NCBI RefSeq assembly: GCF_901933205.1
Contig: NC_044571.1
Location: 11,300,420 to 11,364,419, forward strand
Source: Camarhynchus parvulus
Taxonomy: Eukaryota; Chordata; Aves; Passeriformes; Thraupidae
Direction: 5' to 3'
DNA: 64,000 nt
Under the pieces are notes generated by a model. The model saw only the letters and a program-made list of their open reading frames with translations. It did not search any database and was not told where the DNA came from. The stretch's first letter is position 1. Each line of letters begins with the position of its first letter. Below, one piece after another: positions 35,101-47,003 of the stretch. Position numbers and translations under genes: made by a program.

Positions 35101-38100
35101 ACCACATCTATTGCAGCTGAATTAAGTTCATAAATGGCAGAATGTAGGTTCTCTTAAATGAAATCTGCTTCTTGGCTTTTGAAACCTCTAGATGCTGTGA
35201 ATGCTTCTTTTGCTTTAAAGAAAGTTCCAAGTCAAGTAAATGTTCTACCTGCCAATCCCTGTCAAGATTTGGGAGATGAGGTAAATGAGGCTGAAGGTAG
35301 CCTTAGGCCTAAGAGAGACCTGAGTAAGATCAGCTATTTTGGTCTGTCTTTAGAAATCATGATCTACTGTATTAAAAAAAAAAAAGGAGAGAGAGAGTCA
35401 AAAATCACTGAAGTGTTGAAATAAAGTTCCTTGATCTAGGAGTAAGAGGTCTGTAAGAGGGAAGTGGCTTCTGTAGAGGACAACTTGAAGTTTTCCGAAG
35501 AGAAGAAAGAATCCTCTCAGGAGCTCTGTCCAGCAGGTCTTGATGGTTTTAGTTCCATCAGGTGAGTAACACCTTTCTGTAGCAATGTGGACACTAAGAC
35601 ATCTTCAGTGATCTCTGTTGTTGTTACTCATGGAGGCACTAGAACCAACAACACAGACGTTTCTGGTACTATGATAAACAGTACTTCTATTTCTGTAGGA
35701 ACACTCAGTCACTTGAAAGCTGCTTTGCCTTAACTGAGACATTTTTTCTGTAAAAGTTGTAGCATAAATTTATGACACTTCTCCTAAGAGCATATGTTAC
35801 CCAAGATGTGATCAAGGCATGGAGGCTTGTGCTGCTTGGTTCTTATCTGTACCATTCAGTTCTTGGGTTTTGGTTTCACAAATCCCAGTGCAGTTTGTTC
35901 TCATGTCTGTCTGTTATGGGGAGGTTGAAACACAGCCATGGTGGACTGCTGTCTCCAGTCTGATGGAGGATTCCTGTCCTGGAAACACAGAGGCGATGGA
36001 AGAAGAGGTCCTGCTTCTCTTACCTTTTAAGAAATCTATATTTTCTGAAAGAGGGGTTCTGCTCACTCTCCTGGTGGTTGGATGAGGTGGAGAAAACTTC
36101 TTGTTGCCGTTCCTGGGCTCAGTGAAGCCATGGTCCCTGTGGTTGTCAGTTCATGGACTTGATGGCTCAGAGAACTTGCAGAAGGGGGATTGGTGTTGGG
36201 GAGCTGACAGGAAAGGATCAAAAGAAGTCTGACTCCCTTCTGTGAATTGAATTTTAGAAAGATCCCCCAAACCAAGCAGTCCATAAGTGCTTCCCCCCCC
36301 ACCACTGAATCCTGTTAAAATCTATAGCATAGATCATTGTTTTGTCCTGCTTCCTGTAAAGAAGTTTAAAGAATGAGATTCTAAAGTCTCTAAATGTCTC
36401 GTTTTTTGAAAGTTTTGAAAGGTAAGGCTTTTGTGAGCTCTAGAAGAAGAGGGAAAGAAAGAAATAAGTTTAAGTATTAGAATTTCCATGATTCAGGTGA
36501 GAGGAAAGTAGTTATGACATTGACATTTTGATATGCTTCTTCTTTTGTTTTGATTATGTGCTAGAACACAGATTCCAGAAAGAACAGATGTGTCTTATGT
36601 GAGGAGTTGTGTCCTTGTGACAGTAGCAAATTTCTGCTTTGGGATTACTCTGAATAACTTCTTATGAGCATAATCTTTGGATTACTCTATCCACTTGACA
36701 ATTCATGGAATATTTGAGTTTAAGCTTTGCCAGTAGCCTTACTTAGTCAGCCTTGGGGTAAGGACTATAGGTATTTTGAATTAGTTCCTAAGTTTTACTT
36801 TCTGAACTTTTTTGCCACTGTTGGTTGTAGTGCCATGAGTAAAAATGGTTGACTGCCACAGGCTTATGTAAGCTGCACTAATTTTTTAAGTTAAACTATT
36901 TATGGCACAAGGTTGTTAGTCTGTTCAGAAGATGAACACTCTACATACTTAAGGGGAATGCATTTAGGCTTGCTTAGGGCTTTCTTTTGTCTGCTTTTCT
37001 GAGTTTGGCTTTGTTTTGTTTTTTTCACTGTAGTTGGTTTTATGGGGATTGAGGGTGGTGTTTGTTTTGTTTTCCCAGCAAGTGTATGATGTACTTAGAC
37101 TTGTAGGGCAAGTTATTTCTGTGTATAGTAGAATTCGTGAATTATGTAAGCATGTTACATAATCATAAATAATCTTAATTTTCATTAAACTATAATAAAA
37201 GTCAAGCAAGGAGAAAAACTTGATGCTTGGGGTTATTTGTTCAGTACTACTAATGATCCCATATTCTGTACTACGAGCATCTTAGTTGTTTGGTTTCCTG
37301 ATAGCCTGTACAGTGTGGCAGGATGCCACTAGAAGACTATCCAGTAGACAAATACTGTACCAAAAAAACTGTTTGGTTTTTTTTTATATTCAGAAAGTAT
37401 TTTGGTGATTATTTGACTAATGCTTTCTTAAAAAGCAGTTTTAATGGCTGTATTGCATTTGTAGTAAGCAGTATTTAATTTGGGTTCCTTTAATGGCTAA
37501 TGATTTTACTAGCTGTGAAAAAAAGACTGCTTAAACATGAAATGAGTTTGCTAAGGTGCAAACCTCAAGGTTCAATTAGAATAGGTTTTTATTATACATA
37601 TATTCAAGTACATCCAATTTGTTTTAGTTTTATTAAATACTCAAAGATGAGTAACTTCTGAGTATATTACTGTGATTGTCTTTCTGCAGAATAACTATTC
37701 AGGAGGGATCTGTGAGGATTGCAAACTTGTCTGTAGATGTGTGTTTTAATTCTTATGTGATACTGGATCAAACTCATATCAGTTCTATGTATCTCAAAAT
37801 TCTAGCATTTTTCAATCACAGTATTCGTATTTTGTATAGTTTGCCCTGGCTTTTGGATTATTTTCTCTGTTCTGTGCTTTGTATTTGCTAATCCCTGAGA
37901 TTCATAACTAATCTGGTTTGATGGCTGCTTTGTTTTTCCTGTGGTCAAGGCTAAGAACTTTTCCCAGTTCTTCCAAATAAAAAAGAAAATGAAGATTCAG
38001 GAAGGCAGGTTTTCAGGAAGTTGAGAACAACCAGCACTTCTCCAAGGTTTAGGTTTCTGGCTTGCTTGAATATAGATCATCTGGATTTCAAGGGGACGCT

Positions 38101-41100
38101 GGTTTTTCTATCATTTAACATGGAAGATAAGAATTCTACAAATCTTACATGTTTTCAGTGTCTAAATCACTGGATAAAGTGTGACCAACCAGAACTGTTG
38201 GTTGCATAGTTCCTTGCAACTATGAGGTTCCTGTGAGTAACAGGAAAACTGCTAAATGGAATCTAAGAGTTATGCCTTGGACTGTGACTTGGACTGCTTT
38301 CTTAATGAGCAAGTCTAATTTCCAATAAGTTTTTGTGCCTTACCTGAAGGAAGAGTCTGCTCTGAGGTCTTTGTGGTCAGATCTCATCCTGACACTTTGG
38401 TCTAACACTTCTTTCTCTCTCACCCTGGCTGCCTGCTTCTGTCTCAGTTTTGTGTCTGTCTATGACACAAGATATTGAGGGGTTTTCAGGGGAGTCAGGG
38501 AGCTGATCCAGTTTGGGTGAGTATTTAGTGTTTGTAAATCAAAGTTTAGCTTTAGTGATGTCCATGTCACCATTTGGTCTCTAAATTTCTGGTGGTGTGT
38601 TGAGAGGAGCAAGCATTGAAAGGAAAGGAGAAGCAAATTCTTTCTTCAGATTTATTGTGTTTTTACTGGTTTAAAGTGATTATGAAACAGCCAGAGACTT
38701 CCTTTGTGACAATTTCTCTTGAGGAAGCACCCAGTATGTGCTATTGGAGAGCATTTTATGGTGATAAATATTTCCCTAGACAAAGATTCCTGCCCCTACC
38801 ACCCCAGTTTATTTCCTGAAGTTAAAGGGTTTCTGTGCCTAATACTCACTTGTTTAAATTTTTTAATGTTTTTTCAGTGTTCAACAGCAATATCAAAACC
38901 ACCTCTTTTTTGCTGGGGTTGTTGTTTTCTTGGTGTTTTGAGTTGTGACTCTGTATGCTGGACAAAAAAATTGATGAATTTGGATGTTCAGTATTGCTTT
39001 TCCCTTGTAACTGCATATTTCTGTGGCTCTGCATAGAAGGGAATTAGATTGCAGCCCCCATGTTCCCCAAGTTAGAGTTTGTAAGAAGCTTGGTATTTGA
39101 GTGTGGTATGTTTGTAATTTTTGGTGTGATTTTTTTCCTTCTGTTAATTATTTCGCACTTTTGATGTTTTAGTTGTTTGTTTTTTGTGTTTTTTTTTTTT
39201 CCTGGAAGTAACATTCAATAACATCTTAGTAGTTCTAATATTCCAGAATTCACAGCTAAGTTATCTTTCTATTGACTTCCAGTCCAGTCTAGGATATGTT
39301 TGTTACATAGTCTTCGTTAGAGATAAGTTTGTCTTATGCTATTAATTTAAAAACTGCTTTTAAAATGCAAAATACATTTGGCAATTCTGTTTTATTTAGG
39401 TAAAAGCAGTTGCATGAAAAAATTTGTAAAGTAGGAACACGTACTTTTGGTTTCTAGTAATGAGATTTCCTTCAAATATTTGGTTCTTATTTGCAAGTAA
39501 TAATTTGAATTTTAGAAGTTGTTTTTTGTAATAAATAATGCAGATTGAGAATTTTTAATAGAATTTCATCATGCTTATATGATTTTTTTCATGATGTCAT
39601 TGAAAGTGTCTATAAAATGAATAATAGGTAGAAAGTCAATACTATAGTGTTTGAACCTGTGGCTTAATCATGAGCGTGTTTGGTGTTTTTTATGTGTTTG
39701 TATTTATTCTGGACTTGAATTGAGCATGTATAACTACAGAAGGAATGTATTTACTCTTACAGGTACTTGGAAATATGTTATTATAAAGGCAGTTTCTCAT
39801 TAAGCTTTTTTGTCTGTGGACTGTGTGCAGTTCATTAACGTCTCAAATACATAGAAAGTTGCTCTTATCAAACTGAGTGGTTGGGTGTGGAAATCTGACA
39901 AATAATCAAAGTAACAGAGATTGTGTACTTGAGGAAGTATATACAGAGCTGAATGTGCATTGTCTTCTGCAAATGTTTAAATTTGTGTGAAATTTACTTC
40001 TAATCCATTTGAAAATTAGGCAAAATAATAAGATACTTGAATTAAGAGTGACTCCATAGGCTAAACTGTGCAGAAAGTAATGGGGAATTAGTGGGTGTTG
40101 AGTATCCAAAGTTTTGTGTATTCCCTGACTGGAGACCAATAGCCCTTCTTGGAAGGTGGCTAAAACAGAGAATCAGTAAAGTTGAATGAGATAGTGTTAT
40201 AATGTAAATCTGGTAACTGGAGGTTCTTTTGATTGTGGTTCTCAAGTAAATATTGTTTTTTAAAAAAAGATTTCATCATTTTTCAACCAATAAAACCCCC
40301 AGACTTTAAATAGTACTGAGTTTGGTTCACTATAATGGAAAACTGGTGGTATGCAATGTTGTGAAAATGAGCACCAATTATTATTGTATTGTCTGGGATT
40401 TTTTAAAGTATGAATTACCTTTGTTTTTTTAAAGCTAATGCTGAATCAAAGAACATGCTTCTCTAAGGTACCTAATTACTTAATTTGCATATTTCTCCAG
40501 CAGTTAGAAGGAACAGAAAATCTGCATATGATTTATAGTCAGACTTAACAGGTCTGTTGTGGTATTGCTCAGCTCATCTGACCATTCACATACTGAACAT
40601 GTAGCATTGCTTTCCATCCTGTGGGGGAGGAATGACTCAGAACAAAATCAAATAAGGCTTGTGCTTAAACAGCACTAAAAATGTCAAAGGTTTTCATCTC
40701 CTTACTTCTCCTCCCTCTCCTCTCAAAGCAGAGAGAACCCAAAGCTTACACTTGAGTCTGGGTTGTGTAAATGCTTAGATCCGAGTTTGTTTGCAGTAAT
40801 GTTGTGAGAATTCTGAAGCAGTCCTTGGGCTGTTTGGTGAAGCAGAGGGTGTGACTACTTGTGCTGGGATTTTGGAATCAAGGCATCAGATTACAATGTT
40901 ATTTTAATATAAAGTGGTTAGGGTTTTTGGTTTTTTTTTATTTAGAAATGTACAAATCTCACTTTGTGCTCCTTTGTCCAGGGCTGGCATTTTGTGTCAC
41001 TTACTGGCTCAGGGGAATGCTCTGGTGGCAATTGTGCTTGGCTGGCTGGGGGGGACAGCAAGTTTTTTTAAACTTTAGGTTTTTCTACTGTCTAACCTCC

Positions 41101-43040
41101 TGTTGTATATAAGACTGCATTGTATTTGTGGGAAGATATGACCTTGATTTTTTTCTTATTTTTGCCCTCTGTTTTCTGTACATTATGCCCCTCTAAGACT
41201 GAAGGGAGTTAAACGAGAAGAGTGGTTTGAAAAGGTTGAAATTCTTAGTTACTAATTGAAGAGGTGGGCATGCTCCACATTGTTGCTTTCTACAAACCAT
41301 ATGGACACTCCCACTTCTTAACAGTAAAGAAGCTGGGAGATTGGTTAATACCACATCCCTTCCTTTGCGGCAGTATCCATGCAAAGGAAACCACTGTGAC
41401 ATACCAGGTGAAAGAAAGGTTTTTGTGTTCTTGTAGTGCGTCTGAGACACTCAAATTGTTGGGTGGATGTCAGTTCCAATCTTCTGTTCTGATGGAGGTG
41501 AAGAGCCCTGAGCACAGCACAAATACCAGATCAAGTTCAGTGTAGTGAAGAGAATGTTTCAACAGTCCTTTAGCTATTGCTTTGCTGAGTTACCCTCAAA
41601 ACTCCATAAATCCTGAAAGAAGAGCAAGGGCTATTAAAACAACAAAGGACATGGATTTTGGCGGCTGTACCTACCTTGAGCTGCTGGACAGCATCTTTTT
41701 GGTTTTGAGTGAAATAATCCAAACCTCTTCAAAAGAATGAGTTAGTAACTATTTTAGGTTGAAGCTGCCTTTGAGCCCTAGTAGTTTTTTCTTCTTCTTC
41801 TAAAGCAGGATTATGAGGATAGCTTCCTAAAAGGGAAATGAAATCAGTGCAGTTTATCCTACCAACCGTAATGGCTACAGTAAGGCAGATCAGTGTGGAA
41901 ATGATTTGGCTTTAGAGAGATGCTGATTGCTTAAAGTGTTTAACTTGCATGTGTAACTTATATTAGGAAGGATATTTGTCATGTAGAATAAAAATAAGGT
42001 ATTGTAAAAATACCTTGAAATGATACCCTTGAAATTGTGAATAGGGACTTTTGGGTGAAATGCTTTGAAGAGTCAAGTATTATTCCTGAAAGTTCCAGAA
42101 CATGGGCCTCATTCATTTTGTCTCATATTCAGATTTATACCTTTTTTCTTCAGTATCTCTACCTGTGACATTTACTTGTAACTTCACCATCAGCCAGCTG
42201 TGCAGTGTCAGCTGTGGAAAGACTGCCTAGTAGTCAAGGACCTCTTTCCCTCTACTTTGTATCCTACAAGGCTGATTCTATAAAGCCAAAGGGTTGTTCA
42301 ACATGTTCTTGCTATAGGTTGCAGTCACAGGCTCTGTGAAAGAGCATCCAGCTCCATCATCACAAAATTGGTCTTTTGTGCTTAGCTGTATGTAAAAAGT
42401 TACGCATGCTCCAGCCAGGAATTGTGTTAATCTCATCACTTGAATTTGAAATTTTCTGGCCTGGTGTCAGACCAACAAAAATAAACAAATGTTATGACAG
42501 ATGACCTGAATAATGCCAACCTGCCTTTGCAGGCAGTGTCATTGAGTTGAGTAATAACTAAGGTGTCCAGACTGCAAACACAGCTTTGGTTAACCTACCA
42601 AAGTCATGGCTTGGCCTTGGAGAGAGAGCTAATGTGTGGGTTTTAGGAGGAGTTTGTGCTTCTGTGTAACTATAGCTGACCTATGAGTGATTATAATTCA
42701 TTCATCTTCCAATTTAACTTTAGAAAAATAAGGAAATTAGGATAAATGTTGGGAAAAAGTCTGTTTAATATTGTACCCAGAGTGCACAGAAGAGCATGAA
42801 AGTTATTTGATAGTATGAAGACTGCTGCATTATTAGAATAGAATATTCTAGCCATAAGTATTGATTGTTTTTTCAAATATACGGGCTTTGGATACTACAC
42901 TGGGTTGGCAACAGAAGAATTTACCAAGTAGCTATTAGATTTTTAATTTGACAGAAGCAATAAATACAAGAAAAATAAATAATAAATATATATTAACAAA
43001 CATATATACATACACACACATGTATAAATACAGTGAAAAG
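29183..43040 (+). other. TAB3 intron 1, 5' part
   Basis: About 13.9 kb of AT-rich, unique-looking sequence with no CR1, LTR or coding exon that I can recognise. It contains a short (TGC)n run at about 29,688-29,703, the hairpin at 32,867-32,916, and an exon-like segment at 35,477-35,561. Open frames are short and unrecognised. Confidence 0.65.
32867..32916 (+). repeat. Near-perfect 22-bp hairpin in TAB3 intron 1
   Basis: The arms are 32,867-32,888 and 32,895-32,916 with a 6-base loop. All 22 positions pair in RNA, with a single G-U (32,885 with 32,898). It is transcribed within TAB3 intron 1. The flanks also hold a direct repeat, CTTCTTTTCGAAGATCAG near 32,846 and CTTCTTTCGAAGGTCAG near 32,885. 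The stem is shorter and more perfect than usual microRNA precursors. Confidence 0.85.
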
Positions 43041-43121
43041 GTGTCACTGCCCATGGCAGTGGGTTTGGATTTAGGTAATCTTTAAAATCCCTTCTGACCC
43101 AACCTATTCTGTGACTCTACC
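43041..43121 (+). mobile_element. CR1 3'-tail fragment
   Basis: The 80-bp remnant reads CACTGCCCATGGCAGTGGG, TTTGGATT-AGGTAATCTTTAAA, then CCCTTCTGACCCAACCTATTCTGTGACTCT, the ordinary CR1 3' UTR terminus. It is extremely 5'-truncated and lies in TAB3 intron 1. An AT/CA-rich low-complexity patch (42,957-43,025) abuts it on the left. Confidence 0.85.
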
Positions 43122-45955
43122 AGAAATTAATTTTGTTCATAAAAAGGTTTAATATAGGTAGCTGCAATTTTTCAGCTATCTGTAGTTTCTCAAGTGTTAA
43201 ACCCACCAGGTTTGGAGCTCTCTGTAGGAAGAGGATACTCTAAAGCTTCCATTAAGTAAAGATACTGGATACTCTTCAAGGTCTGAAGCCCTACAAGAAT
43301 TTTGGCAGGAATGCATTTTAGGATGAAAAACTGTTTTCATATTCTAGTCTTTCCATTTTCTCTTTTGGCTTATCCCATTTCTGGCCAAGATGATAGAACA
43401 AGTGAATCTGAAATAATATCGAGGCTTCCTTATAGACATTTGCTATTCAAGCAATTCCATAGGCAGGACAGCTACAGCTTTATCTGAGTGTTGATTAAAC
43501 ACTACCTTACATACCAGTGCTTCTTGTTGCAACAGATGTAACATATGGAAAGCTTATGGAAAGAGGGGAAACAGCTTTCCTGTTACCAGACTTCTCTTTT
43601 TTATTTTTTGTGTCCCATTAGTATTTTTTAATAGATAATGCTGAAGTTAATGTAGAAAGAAAGCGTTCCAAAATGTCTGCATCATGTAATATCTAAGGCA
43701 TATCTCCCCAGAAAGTCCATCTCGGGCTGAGATGAGATAAAATAATTTTAATACAAGATGATTGTGGTCTGATGTTGCAGAACCTGTCTGTTGTAGAAAC
43801 AACAATCTAATTTTAAGGCATTCTTCCCTCTCTGCCCCCAAAAGCAAAAAGGAGAAAAAAAAATACATAGAAAGCATAATCTAGGGTGTATATGACATCT
43901 GTATATATACATATAGAGCTCATACACATACATGTCTGTATGTATTTATGTTGTTGGCTGATTATTTTTTATTTTACAGCCCAAGGATATTTGGCACAGC
44001 AGTTCCTGACTGTGGCACATGGTTGAGCACCTCTACAAGTACAGGTGTGATCATGGACAACCTCAATGTGTCAGTATGTTATATTGCAGTAAACATAAGT
44101 AACATTAATATAATGTGGTGTGTAACCGCTTTATGTGACTGTCTTGCAACACTCCCATGAGCAGGTGTTTGTGCAAAGACTTGTCAGAAGATACCACAGA
44201 ATCAGCAAGGTCCATGTAAGATTTCCTTATGCTAACAAGTTCTGGAATGATAGAAAAGACAGGCATGCTGTGCAACTGGTTAATCGTATTTTATAGCAGT
44301 TATTCATGTCAAAGAAATTTACAGTCAGGCCACCAAAGTTTAATTCTAAACTTTAGAAATGGAAGTTGATGTTTTCTGCTGTAATGAGTATGGTTTGTAT
44401 TTTTCTGTCCCTCTGATTTGACTCCTGTCCATTGTTTTTTTTTCTCTGTCAACTTTCTCCCTTTTTGTTCCTGTTTGTATGTGCTTGTCTGCTTCCCTCC
44501 TCAGTTTCATGTGTGAAGAGTCATGTAGCCTTAGACTATCAGCGTGTTGCTTTTACTCTGAAAATGGAGCCTCTTTCAGGTTTATTGATAACAATTTGTT
44601 TGTTTAGAGCAGTTATTTTTAATAGGGAGAAGCCCAAGTCAAAGTGAAAAAGTAAAGAAAAGTGAGGGGCACATTTAGGCTAATTTTATGACTAGCCATT
44701 GAAACGTGTAACAGCTGATTTATCAGTGTAGATAACACCAAAATTTTACAAGCTCAGTGTGAGTAATACAGACTGTGTGGGTTGTTTCTTTGCGTATTTT
44801 TTAAATTATTTCTCTCTTGAGACTTTGTGCAGCTTCTGGCTTTAGTGAATTCTTACTGATCTTACTGAAGTCCTGCAAAAGTACTTGCAGTGATTAATTT
44901 TGTAGAAGTGCCTTGTGGAGAGACTTGTGTTTTGACTTGTAAAGATACCTTAGGAACAAAGCCTGTTCCGAATGTTTTACAGGTGAATTCAGTATGTAGC
45001 AATGAATTTGTCATGTAGGAGTAGGAGTTAATGCTGAGAATCACCTTGTGTAGGAGCTACTAAACATCTCAGCCTGGAACAATATTGAATTCCTGTTGTG
45101 CTCTGCAGACTGATGCTCTGCAGATAACTCAGTGTCCATAGCAATATTTGGAGATGTTGCTTCTTTGAGAAATGTTAATCTCAAACTTCTGAGAAGGAAG
45201 TTCACTTTCCCAAACAGACTCTGTGTGAAACAGTAGTCCAGTACTTTTGCACTTTGTTAGCTCAGTTCTCTCCTGTATAAACCTCAGCTTCTAGTAGTTG
45301 TTAAATTTGGAAATATGAATAGCAGACTGTACTTAAAACTGAAGAAAAAGTTGAAGTTTGTGATCCATGGATTTACTGTAGACCTTGTCCAACACTTTAT
45401 AGTATATACTCAGTTTCACATTTTCTTGTATCCTTTCTGGCTCATTTTGATTCCCAGAACAGGATACCACTACCAAAAACTTTTTGCATCATCATAAAAC
45501 TGCTTTTATCAGGGCCAACGCAGAAGGTGATGAATTAGGAAATCTGACAATGTACAGTTCCCTGCAGGATTTTTCCCTGCCACAGCTTCATTTCACAAAT
45601 GTTCAGTGAGAAATCATAGATCATATGTGCTCCTAAGAAAGGCAGTTCATTGTTCTCACAGCTTTGGGTTCAGTCATGATACTTGTGCTAACCTCAGGAT
45701 TGTCTGTGAGCTGTACAGACTCACTTGCATTTGCAACTTGTAGTTGTGCCTCATGTTCTGCAGAGCCCTTCTGGAAGCTGGTGTTTGTGGCATAGTAGCA
45801 TCATTCCTGAGCTATCCCCCTGCCTTGGAAACTTTATTTTTTGTAACTTTGCTCTGTAATGAGAGCTGCTTCTACTTGCTCACTGGAGTGAGAGAGAACC
45901 ATCAGTTCCTTCAGAGTGTTTACTACTGTGATGCAGCTTCTCAGTGTATGAGAGG
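43122..45955 (+). other. TAB3 intron 1, unassigned stretch
   Basis: No exon or recognisable repeat, apart from an alternating TA/CA-rich patch around 43,890-43,945. Open frames are short and unrecognised. Confidence 0.55.
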
Positions 45956-46250
45956 CTTAGAGGAGCGATTAGGGGAGACTTCTTGCCAAGGTCTGCCATG
46001 GCAGGATGAGGGGCAATGGTTTTAAACAGGAATACAGTAGGTTTAGATTAGACATAAGGAAGAAATTTCTGATGAGGGTGGTGAGATCCTGGAACAGTCT
46101 GCTCAGACAGGTGATGCTCCGTTGTTAGCAGTGTTCTGGGTCATGCTGGACAGGCCTTTGAGTAACCTGGTCTAGTGCCCCCTCAGCAGGGCTTTGGAAC
46201 TGGGGTGACCTTTGAGGGTCTCATCCCAACCAGGCTGTGCTGTGACTTAC
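45956..46250 (+). mobile_element. CR1 3' fragment, diverged
   Basis: The sequence carries AGGATGAGGGGCAATGGTTT, TAGATTAGACATAAGGAAGA, GATCCTGGAACAGTCTGC, TTGGAACTGGGGTGACC and a diverged CCCAACCAGGCTGTGCTGTGA end. This is CR1 3' sequence in sense orientation within intron 1. It is older than the next copy, judged by the many substitutions. Confidence 0.8.
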
Positions 46251-46518
46251 TTAGTAGAGGAATTATTGGCCAAGAACCTCTTACCTGCTTGCTAAAAGGA
46301 GTATCATTGTTCCAGTTAAGTAGTCTTCTCGTTATAATTCAGTTTTTACTATTTCCCAGTGTAATGTAGTTATTAAAAGTTATTAAAATTTATTAAAAGT
46401 AAATTCTACTTTGTGGAGGTTTGAATTGTATATGGGATAGGGATGAGTTTCACCTCTTTTGCTTCCAAAGCAATTAAATAAATAATGTCTCTATATAAAT
46501 GTTTAGTTGGAAAATCCA

Positions 46519-47003
46519 AGTTTTGGATCCCTCACTGCAAGGACTTTGAGGTGCTGGAGCATGTCCAGAGAAGGGCAGTGGAGATGATGGAGGGTCTGGA
46601 ACACAATTTTCCTCAGGAGCACCTATGGGAGCCAGGTTTAGCCTGGAGAGAAGGAGGCCTCAGGGGTGACCTTATTGCTTGTTTCACCTGCCTCTAAGGA
46701 GGCTGTAACCAGGTTGGGGTCTGTCTCTTCTCAAGTAGAGGTAGAACAAAGGGAACTGGCCTCAAGTTGTGCCAGGGGAGGTTCAGGTTGGATATCAGGA
46801 AAAATTTCTTCTCTGAAAGAGTGGTTAAACACGGGAACAGGCTGCCCAGGGAAGAGTGGAGTCACTATCCCTGGAAGTGTTCAGAAAATGAGTAGATGTG
46901 GCACTAGGTGATGTGGTTTAGTGGGCATGGTGGTATTCAGTCAGAGGTTACACTTGATGATCTTGAAAAGTCTTTTCCAACCTTAATAATTCTGTGATAT
47001 TGT
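46519..47003 (+). mobile_element. CR1 3' fragment
   Basis: About 480 bp of well-preserved CR1 3' sequence: GAGGTGCTGGAGCATGTCC, AGAGAAGGGCAGTGG, GGAGGCCTCAGGGGTGACC, GGCTGTAACCAGGTTGGGG, CAGGCTGCCCAGGGAAGAG, TCACTATCCCTGGAAGTGT, CACTTGATGATCTTGAAAAG and CTTTTCCAACCTTAATAATTCTGTGAT at the terminus. Sense orientation within intron 1. The open frames over it (46,485-46,911) are remnants, not genes. Confidence 0.93.
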
